A stretch of DNA of 64,000 nucleotides from Adiantum capillus-veneris (GCA_014529385.2 CM043958.1:84319025-84383024), one strand, 5' to 3'; positions 21,419 through 33,608 are shown, numbered from the stretch's first letter. Numbers and translations: made by a program. Notes: a model not told the origin generated them from the sequence alone.

Positions 21419-22225
21419 TCATTGAGTGATCTTGTAGTGGTTGCATTCATCACATCCTTTTGCAAAAAGTGATGCATCCTTAAATAAGGTTGGCCACCAA
21501 TAGCCTGATTGCAACACCTTTCTAGCTGTTAGTTCCCTTGAGAAATGTCCTCTAGCTATACCCATGTGGGCTTCTTGCAATATGTATAAATACTCATCCT
21601 CCCAGGCACAACGTCTAAGAATATCATCCTTCCCTAGCCTATAGAGATTTTCCGCAATGAGAGAGTAAGGTTCACATTCTTTTAACAATTTTTGAGCTAT
21701 GTCTTTACGAGGCTCTTTGGGTGGAAAACCATTAACTAGAAATTTCACAATCTTCTCACTCCATTCAGGTATGGTTTCGACTAGGAATAGAGAAGTATCA
21801 GGCAATTCATCATCGACTCCAGTAAGGGCTTCACCATGGGGTATGCGAGACAAATGATCAGCCATGACATGTCTTTTACCATGTCTCACCACAACGGTAA
21901 AATCAAACTCACGGAGAATTAACAACCATCGTGTAATTCTTCCCGTGGAACAAGGTTTATTTACTAGATACAACAAGGCTTGATGATCAACATAGAACAC
22001 AAACTTGTTGGCCAGAAGGTAGTAGCAAAATTTCTTCACTACATAAATTATACCTAAACCTTCTCGCTCTATAGTTGTGTAGTTTCTTTCGGCATCATTC
22101 AATTGACGACTTGCAAAGCTAATGGGGTAGTCCAGTTTATGTTCTCCTGGTTGAGCTAGAACACACGCAATAGCAAACTTCGATGCATCAATATGCACAT
22201 GAAAAATTACATTCCAATCGGGAAC
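21419..22225 (-). pseudogene. Y1 RNase H and integrase zinc domain
   Basis: Between TGA at 22226-22228 and TGA at 21419-21421. RNase H shows the first Asp (HIDASKFAIACVL), Glu (NYTTIEREGLGI) and the FYVDHQALLYL strand. The integrase HHCC domain follows (EAHMGIARGH ... CDECNHY). Its 259 residues are the same as in Y2 (28942-29721). Confidence 0.8.
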
Positions 22226-24101
22226 TCATAGAATAGGAGCGCTAGTCAAAGTCTTTTTCAATGACTCATAAGCCTGGTCACACTCCGTAGTCCATTGGAA
22301 CTCAATAAGAAGCTTGTTCAAAGGACGAGCTATCTCCATAAAGTTTAAAATAAACCGTCGGTAATAACCAACATGGCCCATGAACCTTTGAACTCCTTTA
22401 TAGTTTGTAGGTGGTGGCAATTCAGCAATGGATCTAATTTTGTTCTCATCTGTGGAAATCCCATTTTTGGACACTATATGCCCTAAAATGACTCCATGTT
22501 TAACCCAAAATTGGCATTTGAAAGGGTTTAAGGAGATGCGATACAATCTACATTTCTCAAACACTTTTCGTAAGCATGATAGATGTTCTTTCCAAGAGGA
22601 ATAAACACAAAGGTCATCTAAGAAAGCTTCACAAAACTCCCTCAAATATTCTCTAAAAGCAGTGTTTATTAATCTTTGAAAGGTAGCCGGGGCATTGGTT
22701 AAACCAAAAGCCATAACACGAAATGCGAACACTCCAAATTCGGTTATAAAGGTTGTTTTAGCTTGGTCCTCCAGCGCAATTGTGATTTGATTGTAGCCAG
22801 AGTACCCATCTAAAAAGATGTAAGCTTTCTTCCCTGCAACTCTTTCAAGCACATGTTCTGAATATGGCAAGGGGTAATGGTCCCTCCTAGTGGCGGCATT
22901 GACCTTCTTGAGATCCACGCACACTCTGAGTTTCCCATTCTTCTTTGGCACAATCAATATTGGAGAAACCCATTCTGAGTGCTCAATAGGGTATATGAAT
23001 CCGCATTCCACAAGATTTTCAATCTCTTCTTGAACGATTTTTGCATATTTAGGATTCATTGGGTAGGGTCGTTCCTGAACTGGTTTAGCCATGCTATTCA
23101 TAGGGATTGTGTGTTGCACCATGGAAGCTGGAAGACCTTTCATATCATGATAATTCCAAGAAAATATATCCCTGAATTTCTTGAGAATTTCTTTAAGTAC
23201 ACACTCCTCACTCTCGGTCAGATCTTGGGCAATGAAAACAGGTTTAGACTCTTCTCCTGGGTTTGCTAACTCTATTTCCTTAACTATCGCTGGACCATCA
23301 TAGACTCCATTGCTCCCATCGATAGGTTTTCTTTGAGCCTTTGTATACACAACCTTACGTTCCTCTGTGGTATAGGATTTGAAATGTTCAGGTGCAGGGT
23401 GTAAGTCTGTGGGGTCCTGTTGTTCTGTGAACTGTGATTTAACTTCTGATTCCTTTTGTTGTTGAGCTAACTCTCGATTTTGTCGTCTCCTTACGTTACG
23501 GCTCAACTTTGGCTTCTCTGTAGCCTCTAGTTTTGCGATGTCAATGGGTTGTGGACTACACCACATAACACTTTGAAGGTATTCACCCCAGTTATCTACC
23601 AACTTTCGATGAGCATCACATGCCCCTATATAATTAAGGCATTTTGTGGTAGATTTCTTTTCATTTATTCTAGCATGCACATTTGCTCGATATCGTCGCC
23701 TCTTATATCTCTTACTCTTCTTGTTTAATTCTCGATTACGATCGATTTCTAGTGAAGACTCACTAGATGAATCACTACTTGTGTCTTCTGCTTCCTTGGA
23801 TAGATTATCATCTAGGTTACCATTGGGCCTTGAATGGTTTGTCCCCACAATTGCACTAATATTTAACTCAGATTCTTCGTCCTCAGAGTCAATTTCAACT
23901 GATGATTTTGACCCCAAATCGTGTGGGCTATAGTCTTGTGAGGCGCTACTGGTTTCAATGCCAGTCAAACTTTCATGTTGTAGATCATCAGAAGATATAT
24001 GCATTGCTTCTAGCATGTTTAAGGGTACAAGTGGTGGTATTTCAACCCCCTCACGTGTTACCGAGGTCGTCCCCCTATTTCCCCAAGTGTCTATGGTTGC
24101 T
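22226..24101 (-). pseudogene. Y1 protease-RT linker and reverse transcriptase
   Basis: A long minus-strand frame, continuous from the Y2 insertion point to the TGA at 22226-22228. The first 270 residues are a charged linker with an Arg/Lys-rich stretch (KKSKRYKRRRYR). The RT follows: WVSPILIVPKKNGKLR, DHYPLPYSEH, a TFITEFGVFAF strand, AFGLTNAPATFQ, the active-site box FLDDL and the thumb (LGHIVSKNGI, FMGHVGYYRRF). All palm motifs are intact. The frame is cut at 24106 by Y2 and continues at 37493. Confidence 0.85.
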
Positions 24102-24106
24102 GCTAG

Positions 24107-24341
24107 TGTGCGCATATATCGCACGTGTCAATGCAAGGAACTTGCCGATACACCGTGTGCGAGCCACAAATGGCTCCAAGTACACAACAAGTATAAATTA
24201 GTAAGCTCAAAGAAGGCGATGGTGTGTCACTCACCGCTCTACGCTTGCTTCGTGGACGATTCCTCGCCACAAAGAAGAAGGAGCCTCCGCTTTGCCGTGC
24301 TCAAGTGCTTCGTTGCCGTCGTGCCTTCGTAATGCTCGATT

Positions 24342-24419
<78 letters not shown>

Positions 24420-24744
24420 ACAAGGAGGTGAAGAAGAAGAAGATAGAGATGGAGATGGAGCAAGAGCACTCTTCTATTGCACAAATGAGAGAATGAGTGA
24501 ATTTTAGGTTTAGTTGACTTTTATATGAGCTCGCCCCATTCACACTTGGGCGCCCATGCTTAGCCAACTAATCCCTTGAATGTTCCAATTAGAGTGCGCC
24601 TCTCATCGGCGATCACTCGTACCCTTTTCCTATTGGACTGACAAGCCCGGTACTTGACTCTACCAAATAAATAATACAATGTCCGCCGTAGGTTACAACG
24701 TCCATTGTAGGTAATAGGGTGTCCGTGAGCCGTGAGGGTTAACA
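24107..24744 (-). repeat. Y2 3' LTR (638 bp)
   Basis: Plus-strand edges TGTGCGCATATAT and GGGTTAACA. It contains (CT)n at 24343-24395 followed by (CA)n to 24422, and a TATA box (TCATATAAAA on the minus strand) at 24519-24528. Confidence 0.92.
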
Positions 24745-24757
24745 TGCCCCCCTTCCT
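24745..24757 (-). other. Y2 polypurine tract
   Basis: AGGAAGGGGGGCA on the minus strand, directly before the 3' LTR. Confidence 0.85.
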
Positions 24758-25960
24758 GATGTAGATTCCGTCCTCGGAAGCTATTGAGTTGAAGCTTGTT
24801 ATGTCCATGTTGTAGAACATCTGGATTTGAATCTGCAAGGCAAAGTCACTGTTTCAGCAAGCGGAATTATATGGCCATAAATCATGAGGGGAATGTAAAG
24901 TACATGTGGAAATGAGTAAATGCAAGATTTATGAAATGTTAGACTGCCATTAAGAACAAATAAATCGCACTTTGAGTAAATTAATTAATCAAGAGTTTTG
25001 GGCTTATGGGTGAGTCTATCAATTAGTTATCTATGACTAAGGTTAAAACAACTACTCTAGTACTAGCTAAGCTAAGAAGATTATCTAAATGCAAGATTCC
25101 CTAATTGTGCTTTTCAGCTTTGATTAGCCAACTAGCTCTCACAACTGCAAACAAAAGCTTGAAATGTTAACTGTAAGCTCGATGGAAGTCTTTTAAATGT
25201 CATTCATTTTTTTTCTTTTTTTCTTTTTTACTTTGGTTCACAATCATTTGACGTGTGTGTTTATTTTGTATGTTCGGGGCTTTTTGCTTCTCAAAGAAAA
25301 GCGCCCACACCGGGAACCTCTAGGGCTCTAGTACCATAGACAATACATGTGAGTGAAGTACCAAATCAAGCCAGGATTTCTCTTCTAGCATTAGATTTTT
25401 CATTTGTGGCACTTATGTTTTTTGCTTCCATTTCCTTTGTATTCTCACTAGTGTTTTTGTTGTTTAAGTGAGCAAGCTTCTCTATGCCTTAAACATTCCT
25501 AAGGTCTCAAATACTCAGATAATTTTATCAGCTAGGCCTAGTGGTCAAGTAAATGAGTTAACCTAAAGTCACGGTCTCCTAATCTCAAGGCTCATCCATA
25601 AGATTAAACTCTAGTTCCATCAACTTAAGCAAAGACAAATTTATACATCTATAATGGCAGATAAAAAACATAACTATTGCACTCAAACAAACAATGAAAA
25701 ATCATTATTAGCAATTATACATATCCACCAACATGAATCATGGAAAGTAGTACACCTGGAGGTATGGAGTTGCTCATTTTGTCGAAGCAGATGTCCTCAT
25801 CCATGTGGATGGAGATCCATATAAGTCCTACCTAACACATCCAGAAAACAAGCACTATACCTCTAGGAGGCATGTCAGTGTGAAAAAATTAAAACTCCTA
25901 GAAAACAAACTCAAAACACAATCCAGACCCCTAACCTACCTATATGTCATCCCTGTTAGA
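24758..25960 (-). other. Y2 3' untranslated region
   Basis: About 1.2 kb of AT-rich sequence between the small frame at 25962 and the polypurine tract. From 25200 it matches Y1 18190-18960. No coding frame is supported. Confidence 0.6.
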
Positions 25961-25961
25961 G

Positions 25962-26384
25962 TCAAGGAAAGAGGATATTATATAAACCGGGTGGCCACCC
26001 TAAGGCTAGGCCTCTATCCTCATCATCTAGATAAACGAAATCATTTTCCGTGAGGCCATAGTCTTCCTCGGTCTCTATTATTTCTTCTTCATCATCCTCT
26101 TGTGCAAGCGTGATAATCAAGAACCTCGTGATCCGTGGATACTCATCCTGTGCAAAAGAATAAGCATGTGCCACCGGAGAAACATTCGCTACTAGGTAGG
26201 GATCACTAGTTATCCATAGACGTATCAGCCATTCTAACTCCTCTAAATTTTGCTCACGCGCAAGTCTCTCTACCAAATCCCATTTGCAAGAAATTACAGG
26301 GTAGCAGATGTGAAACACTTGAGAAAAGGAAAAAGGGTACCTTTCATCAAAAATAAAAGCGCATGCCTCTGGTGAACTAGCCAT
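25962..26384 (-). CDS. Y2 small sense-strand frame, 140 aa, unknown
   Basis: A 140-codon sense-strand frame (MASSPEACAFIFDERYPFSF...) between protease 2 and the 3' LTR, in the place where some plant Ty3 elements carry an extra or env-like gene. It has no signal peptide or clear membrane segment. The middle is Leu/Trp-rich (LEELEWLIRLW) and the C-terminus is strongly acidic (EDDEEEIIETEEDYG). I do not recognise it. It sits in a block of about 670 bases that Y1 lacks, so it is either a gain in Y2 or a loss in Y1. It may be a captured sequence, or chance. Confidence 0.35.
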   Translation of the reverse strand: MASSPEACAFIFDERYPFSFSQVFHICYPVISCKWDLVERLAREQNLEELEWLIRLWITSDPYLVANVSPVAHAYSFAQDEYPRITRFLIITLAQEDDEEEIIETEEDYGLTENDFVYLDDEDRGLALGWPPGLYNILFP

Positions 26385-26995
26385 ATCTGAGAATACAGAT
26401 AGATTTGGTTAGGTCTTTAAAACATGAGTTGTTTTTGTGTGTTGCTTGATATGACATGGTGAATATAGACTTATGTGTAGGATCTGATAGGGTGCTCTCT
26501 CGTTGCTAGTCGCTCTTGCTCTTTTACTCTTTTTTTTTTTTAACTTTTTTTGTTTGTTTGCTAGAACTAGTATAAGGCTTTATATATACATTCCCTAGGA
26601 TTGGAGATTGAGAGGTCAGGGAAGAAGGTTGAGAGGGAAGCAAGTGAATGATGGATGTGAGCAAACACTCCCCCCTTCCTGGGGTAGATCATACCTTTTG
26701 GAATGATGTCGTCACCTTTTGAAACCAATTGTTCCAAGTTGTTATGGGTGAAGGCTTTAACCAATAGTTTTCGATCGCCCTATGTGTTTCATCTAGTTGC
26801 AAGGGTGGTAAGGTACTCTCCCATGATTTTATTTGCAACATTGTTGTAGGTGGTGAACCTACAACAGGAGGTGAAAACTCTTTCTTGCTTGTATGGATAT
26901 GTACAATGGTAGGTGGAGGTTGTGTCGAAGCTTCTATTTCCGTATAGGAACCACATGAAGAGCAAGAAGCTTCATTTGCTTTCCCTGTTCCTGAG
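26385..26995 (-). other. Y2 spacer between protease 2 and the small frame
   Basis: AT-rich with a poly-T run near 26528-26550. From 26565 it matches Y1 19100-19450. No gene is seen. Confidence 0.5.
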
Positions 26996-27830
26996 CTAGG
27001 TGGAACAAATTGTTCTTTCTTTGGTACCTAAACTAGCTCTGGAGCAGGTGTGTCGCATTCTGTGATTTTTCAATTTGTTTTGGAGCCACAGGATTTGGTT
27101 TACATGGGCCAGGTGACAGGTAAGAGTACAATTTACGTCTGGGCACCGAATTTGATCATTTCCTTCATAGTATCCTTGGGCTTCCAATAGTCTTTTAGGA
27201 ATCCAATGCAACATTTCTTTACATTTCTTGGGGCGAATGGGACGTCTCTTACCAGGCTGCTGTCTTTTAGCATTGGCTATGGTTGCTAAAGAAGCTTTAG
27301 GGACCCACTTGTATGTTTTCTTTGTTATATTGGGATGGGTCTTGTGTGTCTCAACCTTTTTTTCAGCTACATCAGTTGAAGCTCTAGAGACTTGGGCTAT
27401 GGGGACATATGGTTCAACCTCTTGGACATGCAATGTTTTGGGTTTTATTTCCTTAAGAGGCAATATCTCAGGGACTATGGCTTGCGTGGAAAGGCTAAGA
27501 GTTGGTTTATGTGTTGTGACACCCCCTGTCCCCCAATCAATAGTGCATTTGGTGGCTATCATCCACGTGCGTCCTAGGTTTATATTACCCTCCATAGTTC
27601 CAACAGGCATAACCAAAAAGTCTTGAGCTACAACCCCATTTTCATAACTAACAGAAGTGTGCCAGATTCCAAAAACTGTAGTTTTTTTCTTGTTGAAACC
27701 CTTGACTTGGATAATACTCTCAGATAGAGGTGACTTCCCTAACTGACACCACACCCCATATGATATCAGATTATATTTAGCACCCGTGTACAATAAGCGT
27801 TATATAGCACTTTTCCATAGGTGCTATTTA
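26996..27830 (-). pseudogene. Y2 C-terminal second retropepsin-like domain (Asp lost)
   Basis: Counterpart of 19467-20345. A one-base deletion near 27795 puts it out of frame with the integrase, and the active-site triplet reads YTG instead of DTG. The rest of the fold is kept: YNLISYGVW, DFLVMPVGTMEGNINLGRTWM. A basic tail follows (KRQQPGKRRPIRPKKCKEM) that is longer and better preserved than in Y1. It would be a cleavage or binding domain at the end of Pol; the function is unknown. Confidence 0.65.
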
Positions 27831-28941
27831 GCTCAATAGGGTATCGTAGAGGTGTGTCAGAGTCCAACCAATCCTCGTCGATTTCAACGTGGAATGCATG
27901 TGTGACTCCAAGGTTAGCCTCTTGTTTTCGTCTTATACGTTGTTGTCGCTCCTTAACCTCAGCTTGAGCTTGTATCTTCTTCAATTCTATTTGTGCCTTG
28001 GATGCCTTTTTTGTATGGATGGCACGCAACTCCTCTTGGTTGAAAGGATCATAGTATCTTTTAAATTTTATCCCATTGAGAAATCCAATGGTTTCAACTC
28101 CATCAAGAGTCTCCACACGAATGGTTCCTTGTGGGGTGATCTCACATACTCTATATCGTCCTTTTCCAGCATATTTCAACTTTTTCTTTTCGTTACGCAC
28201 TCCATACATAAGGACTTTATCACCAACATTGATATCTTTGTTCTTTAAATGACGGTCAAACCATTTCTTCCTCCTATCTTTCTCCACAAGTGCATTTTGC
28301 ACAGCTAATTGCCTCTCTTTATCTAGCCTTTCAAGGATATATAATCGCTCAACTAAGGCGTTACCATCCCAACCTTCTTGAGCAGCTACTAGAAGACTAG
28401 GAACGACAAACTCCCATGGCATAACCGCTTCGTGGCCATACACCATCTTGAATGGTGTGCAATTAATTGCAACTTTATACGCAGTATGATAAGCCCATAG
28501 AGCTGATGTAAGCTTTAAATCCCAATTTGTGCGATGAGCTTCCACCGTTTTGGTTAAGATAGAGATTAAGGTCTTATTGGTGCTCTCAGCTTGGCCATTT
28601 TCTTGTGGATAATAAGGTGTGGACTTATGGTGGGCTATCATGAAGTTAGTAGTGAGTTCTTTGATTACTCCATTTATAAAATGAGTACCATTGTCACTCA
28701 CAATCTCAAAGAGACAACCAAATCTTGTAATAATGTTCTCAAAGAGAAACTTGGCAGTTGACCTCGCATTAGCCTTTCGTGTTACCCTGGTTTCCGCCCA
28801 CTTTGTTACATAGTCAGTGGCAACGATAATATATCCAGATTGAGTGCTAAGAGCTGCCGGACTAATTGGGCCTACAAAGTCCAAACCCCATTTTTCAAAT
28901 GGTTGAGTCACTTTAACAGGATGTAAGGGCATCCTATCCTT
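27831..28941 (-). pseudogene. Y2 integrase core and C-terminal domain
   Basis: An open frame from the TGA at 28942-28944 through the catalytic core (KWGLDFVGP, IVSDNGTHF, NGQAESTNK), the ALWAYHTAYK segment and the C-terminal barrel (GDKVLMYGVRNEKKK, GKGRYRVCEI), then a charged helix (KKASKAQIELKKIQ...) leading to the second protease-like domain. It is longer and less damaged than the Y1 copy, which lacks 33 bases or so of the charged helix. Confidence 0.82.
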
Positions 28942-29748
28942 TCATTGAGTGATCTTGTAGTGGTTGCATTCATCACATCCTTTTGCAAAAAGTGATGCAT
29001 CCTTAAATAAGGTTGGCCACCAATAGCCTGATTGCAACACCTTTCTAGCTGTTAGTTCCCTTGAGAAATGTCCTCTAGCTATACCCATGTGGGCTTCTTG
29101 CAATATGTATAAATACTCATCCTCCCAGGCACAACGTCTAAGAATATCATCCTTCCCTAGCCTATAGAGATTTTCCGCAATGAGAGAGTAAGGTTCACAT
29201 TCTTTTAACAATTTTTGAGCTATGTCTTTACGAGGCTCTTTGGGTGGAAAACCATTAACTAGAAATTTCACAATCTTCTCACTCCATTCAGGTATGGTTT
29301 CGACTAGGAATAGAGAAGTATCAGGCAATTCATCATCGACTCCAGTAAGGGCTTCACCATGGGGTATGCGAGACAAATGATCAGCCATGACATGTCTTTT
29401 ACCATGTCTCACCACAACGGTAAAATCAAACTCACGGAGAATTAACAACCATCGTGTAATTCTTCCCGTGGAACAAGGTTTATTTACTAGATACAACAAG
29501 GCTTGATGATCAACATAGAACACAAACTTGTTGGCCAGAAGGTAGTAGCAAAATTTCTTCACTACATAAATTATACCTAAACCTTCTCGCTCTATAGTTG
29601 TGTAGTTTCTTTCGGCATCATTCAATTGACGACTTGCAAAGCTAATGGGGTAGTCCAATTTATGTTCTCCTGGTTGAGCTAGAACACACGCAATAGCAAA
29701 CTTCGATGCATCAATATGCACATGAAAAATTACATTCCAATCGGGAAC
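28942..29748 (-). pseudogene. Y2 RNase H and integrase zinc domain
   Basis: Same 259-residue frame as Y1 21419-22198, closed by TGA on both sides (29749-29751 and 28942-28944). Catalytic Asp/Glu residues and the HHCC ligands are present. The stops are at the same two codons as in Y1. Confidence 0.8.
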
Positions 29749-30666
29749 TCATAGAATAGGAGCGCTAGTCAAAGTCTTTTTCAATGACTCATAAGCCTGG
29801 TCACACTCCGTAGTCCATTGGAACTCAATAAGAAGCTTGTTCAAAGGACGAGCTATCTCCATAAAGTTTAAAATAAACCGTCGGTAATAACCAACATGGC
29901 CCATGAACCTTTGAACTCCTTTATAGTTTGTAGGTGGTGGCAATTCAGCAATGGATCTAATTTTGTTCTCATCTGTGGAAATCCCATTTTTGGACACTAT
30001 ATGCCCTAAAATGACTCCATGTTTAACCCAAAATTGGCATTTGAAAGGGTTTAAGGAGATGCGATACAATCTACATTTCTCAAACACTTTTCGTAAGCAT
30101 GATAGATGTTCTTTCCAAGAGGAATAAACACAAAGGTCATCTAAGAAAGCTTCACAAAACTCCCTCAAATATTCTCTAAAAGCAGTGTTTATTAATCTTT
30201 GAAAGGTAGCCGGGGCATTGGTTAAACCAAAAGCCATAACACGAAATGCGAACACTCCAATTTCGGTTATAAAGGTTGTTTTAGCTTGGTCCTCCAGCGC
30301 AATTGTGATTTGATTGTAGCCAGAGTACCCATCTAAAAAGATGTAAGCTTTCTTCCCTGCAACTCTTTCAAGCACATGTTCTGAATATGGCAAGGGGTAA
30401 TGGTCCCTCCTAGTGGCGGCATTGACCTTCTTGAGATCCACGCACACTCTGAGTTTCCCAATCTTCTTTGGCACAATCACTATTGGAGAAACCCATTCTG
30501 AGTGCTCAATAGGGTATATGAATCCGCATTCCACAAGCTTTTCAATCTCGTCTTGAACGATCTTTGCATATTTAGGATTCATTGGGTAGGGTCGTTGCTG
30601 AACTGGTTTAGCCATGCTATTCATGGGGATTGTGTGCTGCACCACGGAAGGTGGAACACCCTTCAT
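29749..30666 (-). pseudogene. Y2 reverse transcriptase
   Basis: RT with all palm motifs (FLDDL box, AFGLTNAPATFQ, GHVGYYRRF). It is separated from the upstream gag-protease frame by a net 26-base loss near 30735-30760, where GTACACACTCCT is duplicated and the Y1 sequence is missing. That change shifts the frame, so Gag-Pol cannot be read through. Confidence 0.85.
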
Positions 30667-30730
30667 ATCATGATATGTCCAAGCAAATATATCCCTGAAT
30701 TCCTTGAGAAGTTCTTTAAGTACACACTCC

Positions 30731-32707
30731 TCAGTCGTTGTCAGTACACACTCCTGGGTCTGCTAACTCTATTTCCTTAACTATCGTTGGACCATCATAG
30801 ACTCCATTGCTACCATCGATAGGTTTTCTTTGAGCCTTTGTATACACAACCTTACGTTCCTCTGTGGTATAGGATTTGAAATGTTTAGGTGCAGGGTGTA
30901 AGTCTGTGGGGTCCTGTTGTTCTGCGGACTGTGATTTAACTTCTGATTCCTTTTGTTGTTGAGCTAACTCTCGATTTTGTCTTCTCCTTATGGTACGGCT
31001 CAACTTTGTCTTATTTGTAGCCTCTAGTTGTGCGATGTCAATGGGTTGTGGACTACACCACATAACACTTTGAAGGTATTCACCCCAGTTATCTACCAAC
31101 TTTCGATGAGCATCACATGCCCTTATATAATTAAGCGATTCTGTGGTAGATTTATTTTCATTTATTCTAGCACGCACATTTGCTCGATAACGTCGCCTCT
31201 TATATCTCTTACTCTTCTTGTTTAATTCTCGATTACGGTCGATTTCTAGTGAAGACTCACTAGATGAATCACTACTTGTGTCTTCTGCTCCCTTGGATAG
31301 ATTATCATCTAGGTTACCACTCGGCCCTGAATGGTTTGTCCCCACATTTGTACTAAGATTTAACTCAGATTCTTCGTCCTTAGAGTCAATTTCAACTGAT
31401 GATTCTGACCCCAAATTGTGTGGGCTATAGTCTTGTGAGGCGCTACTAGTTTCAATGCAAGTCAAACTTTCATCTTGTAGATCATCAGAAGCTATATGCA
31501 TTGCTTCTAGCATGTTTAAGGGTACAAGTGGTGGTATTTCATCCCCCTCAGGTGTTACCCAGGTCTTCTCCCTATTTCCCCAAGTGTCTATGGTTGCTGC
31601 TAGGTGGACCAAATCCACATTGTCCGACTCAGTCATCCCAGGTAGTACATCCATATAAGGAGAATCTTTCCCAACATCAGTGTCCGCTTTACACGTGTAA
31701 CAATACTGCAATGGGGCCGAGTGAACTGTGGTGTTACATCTATGAGCAATTATAAACCTATTTCCTAGAGGATGTGATCGACCCGTCACAAGATCTACTC
31801 GAATGACAGAATCTTGGAACTGCATGTAGACATAGTTTTTGGACCAGTCATGCACCATTTTTGCTTCCCTCATGAAAGGACGTCCTAAGATCATCTCCGA
31901 TGCCATAGTGTGTTTGGGGAAATCCATAACAATAAAGGTAATCCTTATTTTATGTCCAAAGACCCTTATCTTGAGATCTTCTAGCATCCAAATAGGTTTA
32001 ACAATAGACCCATTGTCCATCTTCACCACTATGGTTGTGGTCGCAAGGTGAGGTCTTCCCATAGTTTCCCAGGATTTTTTAGTCACAATGCTAACCCCAG
32101 CGCCACCATCAAGGATTCCCTTCACAGTTAATCCCTTAGTAGTGATTAGTATGGTCGCATTGGATTCATCACCCTCAAAGTATTGTCCCAACTTGTTAAC
32201 AGGTATTTCTATAACAAGGTTCTCATCTAGGTTGGGTTGTGGATCTATGTATTCCTCCTCTATTGGCATCTCCCCAGCTCCATCCATCTGTGCAAATTGT
32301 GGTAGCCCAAACTTGAGTTCTCCATTGAGGAAGGCTCGAAGGGCTGAGACTAGCTCGGGGTCTTTATATAGTTTGGACATGATGGTGGTTCTAACTTCTG
32401 AAGACATGAAATCCATCAATTTGGCAATGTTTAACGGCACCTTTTGGCATTGAGTCCCTTGACGTGGGGAAGATGGGATCTCCATTTCTTCGATAGGATC
32501 AGGTAGTCCCTCTGTAAACATTCTTTCCATCAAGAAGTGAGTACGCCCACTTTCCCATGACTTTAAGTCACTTTCTTCTTGGATGACACTAGGTATGTCC
32601 AAGGGTCTATGGACTTGGTGAGGTTGTTGTTGCGTAAGGAACACGGTGTATGTAATCTGGATCTTCCTAGGTGCTGGTTCTAGATCCCTTTGGGTATCTT
32701 CTACCAA
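30731..32707 (-). pseudogene. Y2 protease 1 (DGGA) and linker
   Basis: A 658-codon frame. It holds a retropepsin near its middle: LTVKGILDGGAGVSIV with Asp-Gly-Gly at the active site, IRITFIVMDFP and MILGRPFMREAKMV, the ILGRPW counterpart. Then comes an acidic and Ser-rich linker (SSDSSSESSLE) and a basic stretch (KKSKRYKRRRYR). It ends at the small deletion/duplication before RT. The segment around 31602 is the uninterrupted form of the Y2 target site in Y1. Confidence 0.8.
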
Positions 32708-32870
32708 ACTCCTTAATTGCTTGACTCGCTCAATCTCCTCTGTAGGATTTGGGTAAGTTCCTATCTTCTTTTTGGATCCTGGCCATTGTGGCTCATGAAG
32801 ATCTTCCTTGTTGGTTTATATGTTAGTGGTCGTTTTGGTCTCCATGGTTTCACCTGAATCAGAATCTTCT

Positions 32871-33608
32871 TCAGCGTCGTTCGTATACGGGGTCATCACC
32901 AGTCCCTATGTTGGTCCTTGAACTGGGGTCTGACTTCGCTGCTTTTTGCGATCTCTTTCTTCGTGTTTTCTTCTTTTTTTGAGATTGGGCAATTGATGTT
33001 GTGTCTCTTTCCTCCATAATATAATTTTGTTTTTGGAGCATCGATCGTGTGAGTACGTTTACTGGTACCACGGGTGTACTTGGTGATGGCTCCTCGGTAA
33101 CTTCAATCAAGTTTAATGGCGTGATCTTGGGTGCATTTGGATTATTTGGACATTGGGCAATCAAATGATCTATGCCACATCGATTACACATGAGTATCGG
33201 CATTGTAGACTTGCTCACTTGATTGGTTTGCATTAGTGTGGCATTCGTTTGTAGCCTAATAAGACACTCGGCTACCCGATGTGGACCTCCACACTCATAG
33301 AATTGAAGAGGTGGTCTCTTAGTAGTGTAGTTGGTATTTTGGCCTCTTGCCGCAAGAGCAGCTACTTGATATTCACGTTTCAGTTGTCCCCAATAGTCCT
33401 CCATGTAGTATTGTGGACTTTCTTCAAGCACATCCATCCCATAGGCGATATTAGGATCAATATCTTCCTCATAGACTTCCAAACAGGAAATAGATGACAC
33501 ACAACCCACTTGATTCACAGAAGTGATTCTCGGATGTGGTGGTTGCGGTCCTAGCACTGGAGGTGGTAAGGGTGTTGTTTGAACAACATTTCGGGGCCTA
33601 GGGACCAT
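32871..33608 (-). pseudogene. Y2 Gag C-terminus with zinc knuckles 3 and 4
   Basis: A frame with two more knuckle motifs after the two in the preceding Gag: FYECGGPHRVAEC, where the first Cys is Phe in Y2 but Cys in Y1, and CNRCGIDHLIAQC. Both have only three residues between the second Cys and His (CX2CX3HX4C). The C-terminal part is Lys/Arg-rich (KKKKTRRKRSQK). The role would be RNA binding. Confidence 0.7.

Noticed and set aside
21419-22228. Programmed stop-codon readthrough or TGA recoding in Y pol
   Set aside because: Both TGA codons lie in the nearly identical tract and other CGA-to-TGA changes are private to one copy, so mutation and copying explain them better.
23646-24201. Plus-strand open frames across Y1 pol, and similar ones across Y2
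   Set aside because: Antisense shadows of the minus-strand Gag-Pol frame, which has the domain motifs.
24224-24507. Frames rich in SLSLSL/HTHTHT or RERERE/VCVCVC, also near 37.1, 43.0, 54.8 and 62.8 kb
   Set aside because: Plain translation of CT/CA microsatellites in LTRs; not genes.
25962-26384. Envelope-like protein
   Set aside because: No signal peptide, no transmembrane segment and no fusion-peptide-like stretch in the 140 residues.
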